From assembly GCF_019973735.1 (NCBI RefSeq), contig NZ_AP024463.1, forward strand, positions 1,984,001-2,048,000: a stretch of DNA of 64,000 nt. Reading direction: 5' to 3'. A program made the position numbers and the translations under genes. Of the stretch, positions 9,343 to 18,022 are shown one piece after another. Numbering within the stretch: the stretch's first letter is position 1; every line of letters begins with the position of its first letter. This DNA comes from Arachnia rubra (GTDB lineage: Bacteria > Actinomycetota > Actinomycetes > Propionibacteriales > Propionibacteriaceae). Below the pieces are notes generated by a model. That model searched no databases and had not been told where the DNA came from. It saw only the letters and a list, made by a program, of their open reading frames with translations.

Positions 9343-11136
9343 ATGGCCACGCCGCTGCTCGGTGCTGAGTCGCTACACCTGGAATACCCAACCCGGGTGG
9401 TGTTCGACTCCGTGAGCCTGGGGATCGAGGAGGGTGACCGGATCGGCATCGTTGGCCGTAACGGCGATGGGAAGTCGAGCCTGCTGGGGATGCTCACCGG
9501 CATGATCGAGCCACAGAAAGGCCGGATCACGCGGCGCGGGAATGTGCGCTTCGGCGCCTTGACGCAGCACGATGACCTGGATGATGCTGCGACGGTGGGC
9601 TTCTCGATCGTGGGGGATCGTCCTGACCATGAGTGGGCAGGGGATCCGAGGACCCGCGATGTGATCGGCGGTCTGGTCGCTGATGTTGCCTGGGACGCAG
9701 GGATCGGTGAGTTGTCGGGCGGCCAGCGGCGCCGTGTCGCTCTTGCCGCGCTGCTGATCGGCGACTGGGAGTTGCTGGCGTTGGATGAGCCTACGAACCA
9801 TCTCGATGTGGAGGGAATCGCATGGCTTGCGAGGCACCTGAACTCACGCTGGACGAAGAATTCTGGCGGCTTGATGGTCGTCACGCATGATCGCTGGTTC
9901 CTCGACGAGGTCTGCACCGAGACCTGGGAGGTCCACGACGGCATCGTCGAGCCGTTCGAGGGCGGCTACGCGGCCTATGTGCTGCAGCGGGTCGAACGGG
10001 ACCGGATGGCTGCAGCGGCAGAGGCGAAACGCCAGAACCTGATGCGCAAGGAGCTGGCGTGGCTGCGCCGGGGCGCTCCGGCCCGGACATCGAAGCCGAA
10101 GTTCCGTATCGACGCGGCGAATCAGCTGATCTCGGATGTGCCTCCGGTGCGGAACCCGATCGAGCTGCAGGCGATGGCGGTTGCCCGGTTGGGCAAGGAC
10201 GTCGTCGACCTGGAAGACGCCAGCGTCTCCTACGGCGAGAACCAGGTGCTGCGTGGTGTGACATGGCGGATCGCACCAGGGGAACGTACCGGAATCTTAG
10301 GGGCGAACGGAACCGGCAAGTCCACTTTGCTCGGCCTCATCTCCGGTGACATCACTCCCTCCTCGGGACGGGTGAAGCGAGGCAAGACAGTGCAGCTGGG
10401 GGTGCTGGATCAGCAGTTCTCCCAACTCGCGGACATCGGCGAGGACAGGGTTCGTGAGGTCCTGGCCAGGACCAAGACAACATTCATGGTCGACGGGAGG
10501 GAGCTGACCCCAGCACAGTTACTGGAGCGGCTGGGTTTCGCCCGTGAACACCTATCGGCTCGTGTCGGTGACCTCTCCGGAGGGCAGAAACGCCGTCTCC
10601 AGCTACTGCTGATGTTGCTGAGCGAACCCAATCTGATCTGCCTGGACGAGCCCACAAACGACGTCGACTCTGACATGCTGGCCGCCTTGGAGGATCTGCT
10701 GGATTCTTGGCCGGGAACCCTGATCGTGGTCTCCCATGACCGATATCTGCTGGAACGGATCACTGATCAGCAGTACGCCATCATGAGCGGTCAGCTGCGA
10801 CATCTTCCAGGTGGGGTTGACGAGTATCTTGCCCTGGCGGCGGGACGGAAAACCAGCAAGGCTGACTCACCCTTGGCCGCCACAGGGAGGGGTGCTGCGA
10901 AGATGTCATTGCTGGGTGGTGCGCAGGAGCGGGCACTACGCAAGGAACTCGCTTCTGTCGAGCGGCGCCTGGACAAGCAGGCGGATGTGATCAAGAAGAT
11001 CCACGAGAAGATGGCTACCCACGATCAGACTGACTACGCCGGCCTCCAGAGGCTGACAGAAGAGCTCCAGAATGCGGAGTCGGAGAACCAGGCCCTGGAG
11101 GAGAGCTGGTTGGAGCTTTCTGAGCAGCTTGGTTGA
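9343..11136 (+). CDS. ABC-F family ATPase (Uup-like, ribosome-associated)
   Basis: Soluble protein with two tandem ABC domains and no membrane segments (597 residues). First domain: Walker A GRNGDGKSS near 38-46, signature LSGGQRRR near 124, Walker B LLALDEPTNHLD. Second: Walker A GANGTGKST near 318, signature LSGGQKRR near 411, Walker B LICLDEPTNDVD. A linker of the P-site tRNA-interacting type lies between them, and the last 65 residues form a coiled coil, as in Uup. Family members act on ribosomes or in antibiotic resistance; the C-terminal coiled coil favours a Uup-like housekeeping role, but specificity is not provable here. Confidence 0.88.
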   Translation: MATPLLGAESLHLEYPTRVVFDSVSLGIEEGDRIGIVGRNGDGKSSLLGMLTGMIEPQKGRITRRGNVRFGALTQHDDLDDAATVGFSIVGDRPDHEWAGDPRTRDVIGGLVADVAWDAGIGELSGGQRRRVALAALLIGDWELLALDEPTNHLDVEGIAWLARHLNSRWTKNSGGLMVVTHDRWFLDEVCTETWEVHDGIVEPFEGGYAAYVLQRVERDRMAAAAEAKRQNLMRKELAWLRRGAPARTSKPKFRIDAANQLISDVPPVRNPIELQAMAVARLGKDVVDLEDASVSYGENQVLRGVTWRIAPGERTGILGANGTGKSTLLGLISGDITPSSGRVKRGKTVQLGVLDQQFSQLADIGEDRVREVLARTKTTFMVDGRELTPAQLLERLGFAREHLSARVGDLSGGQKRRLQLLLMLLSEPNLICLDEPTNDVDSDMLAALEDLLDSWPGTLIVVSHDRYLLERITDQQYAIMSGQLRHLPGGVDEYLALAAGRKTSKADSPLAATGRGAAKMSLLGGAQERALRKELASVERRLDKQADVIKKIHEKMATHDQTDYAGLQRLTEELQNAESENQALEESWLELSEQLG

Positions 11137-11234
11137 CAACAGGCTAGGTCCGCCGCCACTTCGCGTGAAAGAACAAAACGCCACACATCAGCCAGGGCAT
11201 AGGTATGGGAAAACCTGACACGATAGGGTACCTG

Positions 11235-12134
11235 GAGGCTTATTCATAGACTGTAGGCGAAGATGAGTCCTGTGACGGCTTGTATTGTGGTTTCGAAGGT
11301 GTTGTAGGGGCGGCGGTAATCGGTGTGTAGAACACGCCAGGTTTTGACGTTCGCGATGACACGTTCGATGAGGTAGCGGACGCGGTTGATGGTCGTGTTG
11401 TTTCTTTTGTCGCTGTCGGTGAGTTCACCATGGGCGGGTTTCTTCGCGGGGGTGATCATCCCCAATCCGATGTAGCCTTTGTCTCCAATATGACTTTGAC
11501 TGTCGAGGGCTGCGAGGAAGCCGGATTCCTTGATGGCCTTTGCATCATGCACACTACCCGGCAGGGGCGGGGAGATCCAGGCGAGCTGTCCGGCCAGGGT
11601 GCAGGCCACTTGCAGGTTCACCCCCGTCGTGTGGTGCTTGCCTGAGTACAGCTCGGGACGGTCGTGCCACGACCAGCAGGACACCAGAGTACCGTCGATG
11701 ATGTACTGACGGTCCGGGTCGAGGTCCCCCACACTGGGCACCCAGTTCTGGAGGGCTTCGGCGATCAGGGGAGTGTAGACCGCCACCACTCGTGAGATGG
11801 TGGCTTGGGAGACTGTGTGGATGTCGGCCAGCAACTCCTGGGTGAGATTGTGCCGCAATATCAACACAGTGACCTGGATACAGCGGAACAAGCCCAGGAC
11901 ACGGGACCCTGCCGGGGGAAGGTTTCCGGAACGGGATGTGTGGATCAGTTCGCACAGGTTGAGGATCTGGTCACGGTCAAGGCTTGTGGTAGTATTCACG
12001 GCGGCGGCTTGTCTTTCATCTGAGGGTTTTCTTTCTGCATTTTGAATTATCTCAGATCGGGCAAGCCGCCCTCACATCCCCCTCGGGTAAAGTGTTAGCT
12101 GGGGAAAGCCAAAACACCCCTATGAATAAGCCTC
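11235..12134 (-). mobile_element. IS5-family insertion sequence (IS1031/ISL2-like)
   Basis: Complete 900-bp element with perfect 15-bp terminal inverted repeats GAGGCTTATTCATAG (11235-11249) and its complement (12120-12134), flanked by the 3-bp direct repeat CTG (11232-11234 and 12135-12137). GAG ends and a 3-bp target duplication fit the IS1031 or ISL2 groups of IS5. It holds one DDE transposase on the minus strand whose stop codon lies inside the left terminal repeat. Intact ends, open frame and target duplication indicate recent insertion, between the ribosome-binding site and start of a glycosyltransferase gene. Confidence 0.92.
11244..11999 (-). CDS. IS5-family DDE transposase
   Basis: Transposase of the DDE_Tnp_4 type, 251 residues. 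An N-terminal helix-turn-helix region (LLADIHTVSQATISRVV) precedes the catalytic core: first Asp in YIIDGTL, second Asp in IGDKGYIG, and Glu in RYLIERVIANVK, giving the D-D-E triad. The start is GTG at 11999; no ATG lies upstream in frame within the element. Full length and undamaged, so the element is likely autonomous. Confidence 0.93.
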   Translation of the reverse strand: MNTTTSLDRDQILNLCELIHTSRSGNLPPAGSRVLGLFRCIQVTVLILRHNLTQELLADIHTVSQATISRVVAVYTPLIAEALQNWVPSVGDLDPDRQYIIDGTLVSCWSWHDRPELYSGKHHTTGVNLQVACTLAGQLAWISPPLPGSVHDAKAIKESGFLAALDSQSHIGDKGYIGLGMITPAKKPAHGELTDSDKRNNTTINRVRYLIERVIANVKTWRVLHTDYRRPYNTFETTIQAVTGLIFAYSL

Positions 12135-12139
12135 CTGAT

Positions 12140-13297
12140 GTGAGAATAATGCTATGCTAGCCTCAAACATATCTTTATGACTTCGCTGGCTCCAAGCTCA
12201 ATCGACTACTTCTGGAACATCTTGCAAATATCGGTAGTCAATGCCTCGCCATAACCCCCCTGCGCGGAGAGGACTGGCGGCAGGGGCGAGAAGCGCTCTT
12301 CGAAGACCTGATCATCCTGGGGATCTCCGGGATAAGGGAAGAGGTGGGCTGTGTCATGTTCGACTACAACGACGTCGCGGTGAATGCTATCGCCTGGGAA
12401 GGAATCCGTAGCCGCATTGAACAATCCATCATCGCGTGGCATCCCGACGTCATCATCGTCTCCGACGAGAACTCCGCCTTACTCTCGGCGGCTCTCGGGA
12501 AAGGAGTCCCGGTAGTCCACGTCACCCACGCCCTCCTATTCCTCCCATTCGGCCCTCTCAGTGATTTCCCAAGCGAAAAAGAGCACGATTTATTGCGGCA
12601 CGTTGACCTATCGCTGACCGTCAGCAATTTCGCGGCAAACTACATGAAAAGACATGGCGGACTGAACACCGAGGTCCTTGGCTTCCCCGCCTTCGGACAC
12701 GGACCCTGGCCGGTATATGACAACTTCAGGGACGGCTATATCACTCTCTTCAACCCCTCAGCCATGAAGGGTATCGGGGTATTCATTGACCTTGCACACC
12801 AACTACCAGGAAGACGGTTTGCAGCTGTCCCGACGTGGGCCACGACACAGACTGACCTTGACGCTCTGACGGATATTCCAAACGTCGATCTACTCCCACC
12901 CTCACGCAATGTCGACGACCTGCTAGCCAAGACCTCTGTCCTCCTGATGCCATCATTGATCGAAAGCATGTCGGTCCTAACAATCGAGGCAATGCTCCGC
13001 GGCATCCCGGTGGTCGCTAGTAGGACGGGGGGACTCCCCGAAGCGAAACTGGGAGTCGAATATCTCATTGAACCTGACGGGAATCCGGAATTCAGGCGCG
13101 CGAACCATCGACTGGAGGTCATCGCACCGCCACAGAACATCGATCCGTGGGTCAACGTGATCGAACCGCTGTTCACTGACAAAAAGCTCTACAAAGACAT
13201 CTCCCACCGGTCCTGGCAGAAAGCAGTCACTTACAGCTCTAAAGATTTCACGGGCGCCTGGTTATCGAGGATAACAGACTTGATTGACCGGAAATAA
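12140..13297 (+). pseudogene. GT-B glycosyltransferase broken by IS insertion and a nonsense codon
   Basis: From GTG 12140 the frame reads MRIMLC, then an in-frame TAG (12158-12160), then PQTYLYDFAGSKLNRLL and on to the stop at 13297, a near full-length family 4-like glycosyltransferase (385 codons). The C-terminal domain has the nucleotide-sugar motif SLIESMSVLTIEAMLRGIPV and SRTGGLPE. The joined pre-insertion sequence would place ATAGGG (now left of the IS) 9-10 bases before this GTG, so the IS removed the ribosome-binding site. TAG is one change from CAG. A shorter product from GTG 12344 lacks the acceptor domain. Base composition is lower in GC than neighbours, suggesting transfer. Confidence 0.75.
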
Positions 13298-13324
13298 AAA
13301 GAAAGACAACTGCCCAGAGAACGG

Positions 13325-13405
13325 ATGCTAAGAAGATTATTCATAGCCACAAGCAATTCTGCATTAACAAGGATATTTGCCAAGATAAAATCTCGTGGTA
13401 AGTAA
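13325..13405 (+). CDS. Small cationic ORF (26 residues), possibly a truncated gene
   Basis: ATG 13325 opens 26 codons starting MLRRLFIATSNSALTR and ending in KSRGK, with seven basic and no acidic residues; the TAA stop ends exactly where an IS-end-like sequence begins (13406). AGAG about eight bases upstream could serve as a ribosome-binding site. It may be the start of a gene cut by the IS-like remnant, or chance in AT-richer sequence. No family recognised. Confidence 0.25.
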   Translation: MLRRLFIATSNSALTRIFAKIKSRGK

Positions 13406-13480
13406 GAGGCTTATTCACGAGGACTTCAGTCAGACAAACACCCTGCCAACGCGGGGTTGCTCGTAGTCATGAATAACCTC
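13406..13480. repeat. IS-end remnant or miniature inverted-repeat element
   Basis: GAGGCTTATTCA at 13406-13417 and TGAATAACCTC at 13470-13480 form imperfect inverted ends matching the first 12 bases of the complete IS 1.3 kb to the left (one base missing in the right copy). They enclose about 50 bases without coding content. This looks like a deleted relative of the IS or a non-autonomous element mobilised by its transposase. No clear target duplication was seen. Confidence 0.5.
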
Positions 13481-13580
13481 CTAAGTCCCTAAACCCTCAG
13501 GGTTGTGCAATGCAAGCTGGCCTGTGATGTACGCGCCGAACTTCCACCCAAGCCCAGGTCGCTGCGTAGAGACTCGTTTT

Positions 13581-14876
13581 TCAGTAGCACCCGCACCATC
13601 GTCCTTCCTCAATCAGGGGATGTAAGCATGGGACTGCTCGCACCTTCCCCAGCTCGTCTCGGATGATCTGGGCGCAGGTACCCGGGCCATCACTCCCCTC
13701 GAACAGCCGCGCCATGCTGGCAGCGGCCTTACGCATGGCCTCGTTGGCGAGCAGATGGGTAACGAGTTGAGCCCAGTCCACGCGCCCGGCCTGCCTCCGG
13801 CTGATGAGCTGCGCGTTGCCGAATTCCACACACCGGGTCACGTTGTACCGCTGTTCGAGCTGTAGCGGTATGCCGATGAAGGGCCACCCGCTGGCGCAGC
13901 TAGTCTGGACGGTGCCCTCGCCGCCATGGGTGATAGCCACGTCCACAAGGTTCCCGAGCCTGTGCACTGGGATCCAACCGGTGACGTGGACGTTGCCGGG
14001 CAACGCGGCCCGGTCTGCCTGCGACAGGTACAAGGCACTGGGAGAGACGATCTCGACATCCGCACGGGCCGCGCTGTGCAGCACGTCGAGAACCAAGCTA
14101 CGGCTGGCGGAGCTGCCCATTGCGACCAGTACCACCGGACGCCCCCGCTTCCGCAGCAGCGCGAAGTCCTCTGGGATGGACGCGTCAAGCTGCGCATACA
14201 CCGGGCCGACCGCTCGGTAGTTTCCGGGCAGCCGGCACCAGTCGGGGATCAGCCTGGGTGGGGAGGCCACCAGGTTCATGTCCGCCTCGATGAATCCCAC
14301 CAGGGTGTGAGGTATCTGGACCCCGCACTCCCTGGCAACCTGACGGAATCCTTTGGGAACGGGAATGGCCTTGGCCAGCACGGTCCGGGAAAGCCACGCC
14401 ACGCCTTTGTCAATGGTGCGCTGCGCAGGGGTTGCGGTGGGAAGGAAGCCGGTGCGGCGCATCTGTGTCATGTGCGGCGCGGAATAGGCGAAGGGCTTCA
14501 CATAAAACAGTGGCACACGCTCGGCCCGCGCGGAGATCAGTTGGCTGAGGGTGGTGCCGATCACAACGGCTGCTGCGTCCAGCTCACGAATGAGCGCCCG
14601 CTCGCTAATGACACGTTGCCGCACCATGCCAGCAGTGAAGGGATGGCGGATACTTCTGCCTTGGTCGAAGGCGATGGCCATCTTCCCCTCAGCATCTGTG
14701 AGCACTGGTTTGAGGGACCGATATTCAAACCCGGCTTCTCTGATGGGTGAGGTGAAGCGCTCAGAGAACCCGGCGAAGACACACCGGATCCCAGGGAGTC
14801 TGCGAGCCACTTCAATGCAACGGGTGACCTCTGCGAAATTGAAGGTTTCCGGCGCGAACAACAGGGTTTTGAACAT
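13581..14876 (-). CDS. UGT/MGT-type glycosyltransferase
   Basis: Predicted GT1-family (GT-B fold) glycosyltransferase of 431 residues, no signal peptide. The N-terminal half has LLFAPETFNFAEVTRC; the C-terminal half has the nucleotide-sugar binding block VAITHGGEGTVQTSCASG followed by PFIGIPLQLEQ, typical of macrolide and UDP-glycosyltransferases. ATG 14876 has GGAG eight bases upstream, whereas a frame open to 15098 lacks such support. Acceptor and sugar are unknown. It lies at the right border of the low-GC island that holds the IS, facing away from the sulfur operon. Confidence 0.8.
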   Translation of the reverse strand: MFKTLLFAPETFNFAEVTRCIEVARRLPGIRCVFAGFSERFTSPIREAGFEYRSLKPVLTDAEGKMAIAFDQGRSIRHPFTAGMVRQRVISERALIRELDAAAVVIGTTLSQLISARAERVPLFYVKPFAYSAPHMTQMRRTGFLPTATPAQRTIDKGVAWLSRTVLAKAIPVPKGFRQVARECGVQIPHTLVGFIEADMNLVASPPRLIPDWCRLPGNYRAVGPVYAQLDASIPEDFALLRKRGRPVVLVAMGSSASRSLVLDVLHSAARADVEIVSPSALYLSQADRAALPGNVHVTGWIPVHRLGNLVDVAITHGGEGTVQTSCASGWPFIGIPLQLEQRYNVTRCVEFGNAQLISRRQAGRVDWAQLVTHLLANEAMRKAAASMARLFEGSDGPGTCAQIIRDELGKVRAVPCLHPLIEEGRWCGCY

Positions 14877-14999
14877 CAGCGGACTCCATCCACGAGACGA
14901 GAACCCCATCTTCTCGCACCAGTCTGAAGGAATCAGCCGTTTCGCCTTCCGGTGACGATGGCATAGAGTGAACCGCGGTTGATGAGAGGAGGTGCCTTC

Positions 15000-15104
15000 A
15001 TGCTGCGAACCGCTGCCGGCCCGCAAGTCATTATGGGCATCCTCCTGACTGCGCGCCTGCATGTCGATCTGCTTCGTATCGCCGCCATGGCCTGTCATTC
15101 CTGA
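15000..15104 (+). CDS. Actinobacterial sulfur/cysteine-type leader peptide
   Basis: ATG 15000, with AGAGGAGG a few bases upstream, encodes 34 residues including LTARLHVDLLRIAAMACHS, then a stop at 15102-15104. The pattern L-x-x-R-L-H-V-D-L-x-R near a terminal Cys is that of short leader peptides found before cysteine and sulfur assimilation operons in actinobacteria. Here the next gene, 55 bases on, is a sulfur-compound transporter, which strongly supports the assignment. Likely role: translation-dependent attenuation by Cys-tRNA or cysteine level (inference from related leaders). Confidence 0.75.
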   Translation: MLRTAAGPQVIMGILLTARLHVDLLRIAAMACHS

Positions 15105-15158
15105 CTTATACGGCCGACCCCGGCCACATCCATCACATCCCCAAGCTCAGGAATACTC

Positions 15159-16241
15159 ATGTCTGTTTTCTTTTCCCATGCCTCAGGTCTGTTACTCGGT
15201 GCCTTGCTCGGCTTCGTGCTGCAGCGTGGACGCTTCTGCGTCACGGGTGCCCTCCGAGACGTCTGGACCTCTGGCCGCACCCGCTGGCTCACAGCTTTTC
15301 TGATCGCCATCGCGATCAGTTCGGTCGGTTTCTTCAGCCTGCTAGAACTCGGGCTGGTCAATCACTCGGCCGAACCCCTCACTCCCCTGGCGACCATCAC
15401 CGGAGCGCTCATATTCGGCGCTGGGATCGTGCTTGCCGGAGGCTGCGCCACTGGCACCTACTACCGGGCGGGTGAGGGCCTGATCGGTTCCTGGCTCGCC
15501 CTGATCACCTATGCCGGCTCGGCGGCCGCCATGAAGAAGGGCATTCTCAAGCCCCTCAACGAAGGGGTACAGGACCTCAACAACACCGGCCTGACGACGG
15601 TGTACGACACCCTCGGTGTGTCTGCGTGGCCTCTGGTCGTCCTGATGGCTGCCGGAATTGGCTGGCTGGCCTGGCGTCATCTCCGGGCCGAGCGCGGTTT
15701 GAAGGTCGCCACTCTGCCTCCCGCACGGACCGGCCTGGCCCATCTGCTTTTCGAACGCCCGTGGCACCCATTCTTCACCGCGGTACTGGTGGGCCTCATC
15801 GCCATCGCCGCCTACCCATTGAGCTACGCGGCGGGCCGCACGTCGGGACTGGGAATCACGGGCCCGTCATCGAACCTGGCCTACGGCATCATCGCCGGAG
15901 ACGTGACGGCCATCACCAACTGGGGTTCCCTCATGGTGGTGGGGATCATCATCGGCTCCTACATCGCAGCTAAGGCCTCCGGCGAGTTCCGGCTGCGGGT
16001 TCCCGACGCACCCACCATGGTCAAGTCGCTGATCGGCGGCATCGCGATGGGGGTCGGCGCCAGCCTGGCGGGAGGCTGCACTATCGGCAACGCCCTGGTG
16101 GGTTCTGCGGAGTTGAGTCTCAACGGGATTCTCGCCTTCGCAGGGTTCTTCCTAGGCGTCGGGGCAGCGGCCAAGATCTTCCTACGGCCCCAGTCGAAGA
16201 AACTGACCACCACCCAGACCACCATTACCACCGCCGTCTGA
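15159..16241 (+). CDS. YeeE/YedE (TsuA-like) thiosulfate/sulfur transporter
   Basis: Polytopic inner-membrane protein of 360 residues with the two-fold repeated YeeE/YedE architecture. Conserved cysteines appear in QRGRFC (Cys27), GGCATGTYYRAGEG (about 98) and GGCTIGNALVG (about 306); in TsuA these relay thiosulfate through the channel. Followed after 27 bases by a TusA-like gene, the usual TsuA-TsuB pair, and preceded by a sulfur-type leader peptide. Substrate is inferred from the family as thiosulfate or a related sulfur species. Confidence 0.9.
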   Translation: MSVFFSHASGLLLGALLGFVLQRGRFCVTGALRDVWTSGRTRWLTAFLIAIAISSVGFFSLLELGLVNHSAEPLTPLATITGALIFGAGIVLAGGCATGTYYRAGEGLIGSWLALITYAGSAAAMKKGILKPLNEGVQDLNNTGLTTVYDTLGVSAWPLVVLMAAGIGWLAWRHLRAERGLKVATLPPARTGLAHLLFERPWHPFFTAVLVGLIAIAAYPLSYAAGRTSGLGITGPSSNLAYGIIAGDVTAITNWGSLMVVGIIIGSYIAAKASGEFRLRVPDAPTMVKSLIGGIAMGVGASLAGGCTIGNALVGSAELSLNGILAFAGFFLGVGAAAKIFLRPQSKKLTTTQTTITTAV

Positions 16242-16268
16242 ATGCCTCAGCAAGACGAGGAGTCCATC

Positions 16269-16499
16269 ATGCCCACAACTCACATTCTCGAAACCGCCGG
16301 CGAAGTCTGCCCCTTCCCTCTCAACGAGGCAAAGGCGGCCATCGCCACCATTCCCAGCGGGGACCTGCTGCGCATCGATTTCGACTGCACGCAGGCCACC
16401 GAGGCCATTCCCCGCTGGGCGGCGGAGAACGGCTATCCGGTTACCGCCTTCGAACGAGTAGGGGATGCCGGCTGGACGATCACCGTCGCCAAGCCCTGA
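16269..16499 (+). CDS. TusA/TsuB-like sulfur carrier protein
   Basis: Small cytoplasmic sulfur-transfer protein (76 residues) with the SirA/TusA motif CPFPLNEAK at 14-22; Cys14 would carry the persulfide or accept thiosulfate from the adjacent membrane protein. ATG 16269 has GAGGAG about seven bases upstream and gives the family N-terminus; an ATG at 16242 is in frame but has no support. Cotranscribed with the transporter, ending at a strong hairpin. Confidence 0.88.
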   Translation: MPTTHILETAGEVCPFPLNEAKAAIATIPSGDLLRIDFDCTQATEAIPRWAAENGYPVTAFERVGDAGWTITVAKP

Positions 16500-16527
16500 T
16501 ATCACAGATACCCCGCCAATGGGGGCC

Positions 16528-16573
16528 GTTTCCCACGGCGGCCAATTCCCCCAGGAAGGCCGCCGTGGGAAAC
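16528..16573 (+). terminator. Hairpin terminator after the sulfur uptake operon
   Basis: Perfect 16-bp stem, GTTTCCCACGGCGGCC (16528-16543) with its complement (16558-16573), loop of 14. It lies 28 bases after the TusA-like stop. No U run follows, as is common in high-GC actinobacteria. Confidence 0.75.
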
Positions 16574-16623
16574 ACGGCCGCTGAGGAGACCGCTTCTGTC
16601 CAACCCCAGCTAAGATCCCTCGT

Positions 16624-17325
16624 GTGTCCTCAGAGCCGTCCCCCAAATACCTGACGATGCGGGAACGGCTACGTCAAAGAATTCTCGAACTGCCGATCGG
16701 CGCGGCAATCAGTTCTGAACGCGACCTAGCCCTGGAATATGGGGTCTCCCGGATGACGGCGCGGCGCGCTGTCATCGAGCTGACACGGGAAGGCCTGCTG
16801 GACCGCCATGTCGGACGGGGAACGTTCGTCTCCCAGCCACGCATCGAGCTGCGGCTGTCCCTGAACTCATTCAGCGAGGACATGCGCGCCAGGGGAAAGG
16901 AGCCGGGTGCGATCGTGCTCGATTTCAGCAGCAAGACCGCCGGCCAAGAGGACCCCTTTGCCCCCGGCACCCCGCTGATCACGATGACCAGGATCCGCAC
17001 CGGCGACGGCACTGCGCTGGCGATCGAGGAAACCCACCTGGATGCCTCGCTGGTGCCAGGTTACTGCGCCGACGACGCCAGGAACTCCCTCTATGAGACG
17101 CTCAGCAAGCGTTATGGCTTGCGGCTGGACTCCGGTGAGCAGCGGATCATAGCCGTCGAATGCCCCGCTGAGATCGCGGCCTCACTAGGCACCAGGGCGA
17201 GTTCCCCGGTGATCTGCATGGACCGCAAGACCCTTGTCCAGGATCGTCTCGTCGAGCACACGATCTCCTGGTACCGGGCGGACTCCTACCAATTCACCGC
17301 GCGTCTGCTTCCCGCCCAAGAGTGA
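16624..17325 (+). CDS. GntR-family (HutC/UTRA) transcriptional regulator
   Basis: DNA-binding regulator of 233 residues: winged helix at about 8-72 (ISSERDLALEYGVSRMTARRA, RHVGRGTFVS) and a UTRA effector domain from about 90 to 225 that in relatives binds sugar phosphates or other small ligands. It faces the SIS-PTS operon convergently, four bases apart. Two HutC/DasR-like operators (TGGTATAGACC and TGGTATTGACC) lie upstream of the secreted-protein gene at 21.7 kb, which makes that gene the best visible target. The ligand is likely a phosphorylated sugar imported by the PTS (inference). Confidence 0.88.
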   Translation: MSSEPSPKYLTMRERLRQRILELPIGAAISSERDLALEYGVSRMTARRAVIELTREGLLDRHVGRGTFVSQPRIELRLSLNSFSEDMRARGKEPGAIVLDFSSKTAGQEDPFAPGTPLITMTRIRTGDGTALAIEETHLDASLVPGYCADDARNSLYETLSKRYGLRLDSGEQRIIAVECPAEIAASLGTRASSPVICMDRKTLVQDRLVEHTISWYRADSYQFTARLLPAQE

Positions 17326-17329
17326 CGGG

Positions 17330-18022
17330 TCACAGTTCCGGAATCCGGCTCCGCAGCTGCTCGGTCAGACTCTGATTGAAACCGTCGTTGCCGTCCTGGT
17401 TCGCGCTGCGCCACAGCGGCATCGTGGGGTCGAGCTCCACCACGGCGGCGAGGATCTCCGTCCACAGCGCACAGCAGCTGAGCGTCGACAACGGACTGGT
17501 GACCGGCTCCCCGGGCGGCCGGGAAACATCCCCGACGGGCGTCCAGGTGTCCAGGATGATGTCCGCCACTTCATAGAGCCGCCGCGTCGCCCGGGGATCG
17601 CTCTGTCTGCTGGCCTCAACACTCGTGAAGGCGATGACGGCCGCTCCATGTCTCCGTGATTCCTCCGCGATTTCGACGGGATACGGATTGCGCCCTGAAT
17701 TCGAGAAGACGATGACCGAGTCTCGTGGTTCTGGGCCGGCTGCGGTAACCAGCCCCCTGCCTATCCCCACTTCTCGTTCTACCTCCGTCGCCCTCAAAGC
17801 CCCGTTCAAGGGCAGTAATTCAGGCCGGAACAGAGGCTTGACGATAGCCAGGCCGCCGGCACGAAAGAAAGTCTCCATCACCATAGCCAGGGAATGCCCT
17901 GAACCTGCCGTATAGATGAGACCTCCAGCCTGGTGGGTCTCAGCCAGCCGGGCAGCTGTTGCCTCGATTGGCCCCCGGTTATGGGTTATGACCCCGTCGA
18001 TCCAGGAACCGGCTGAGCTCAT
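17330..18022 (-). CDS. SIS-domain sugar-phosphate-binding protein (UPF0309-like)
   Basis: Single SIS domain of about 230 residues with the phosphosugar-binding motifs YTAGSGHSLAMVMETFFRAGG and VIVFSNSGRNPYPVEIAEES. Relatives are isomerases or regulators of phosphorylated sugars; this subgroup is annotated as sugar isomerase-like of unknown substrate. It is the last gene of a minus-strand run with the ascorbate-type PTS (overlaps the EIIA gene by four bases), so it probably acts on the phosphosugar delivered by that PTS. Confidence 0.82.
   Translation of the reverse strand: MSSAGSWIDGVITHNRGPIEATAARLAETHQAGGLIYTAGSGHSLAMVMETFFRAGGLAIVKPLFRPELLPLNGALRATEVEREVGIGRGLVTAAGPEPRDSVIVFSNSGRNPYPVEIAEESRRHGAAVIAFTSVEASRQSDPRATRRLYEVADIILDTWTPVGDVSRPPGEPVTSPLSTLSCCALWTEILAAVVELDPTMPLWRSANQDGNDGFNQSLTEQLRSRIPEL

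Noticed and set aside
12154..12180. ATG 12154 as glycosyltransferase start with a frameshift
   Set aside because: Requires an indel, whereas GTG 12140 stays in frame and needs only a TAG-to-CAG change and restores a ribosome-binding site without the IS.
11137..13580. Prophage or integrative element
   Set aside because: Only one simple IS and glycosyltransferases; no integrase, tRNA target, phage or conjugation genes.
14877..15098. Longer start for the glycosyltransferase at 13.6-14.9 kb
   Set aside because: Extension overlaps the leader-peptide region; ATG 14876 has a well-spaced GGAG and gives the family N-terminus.
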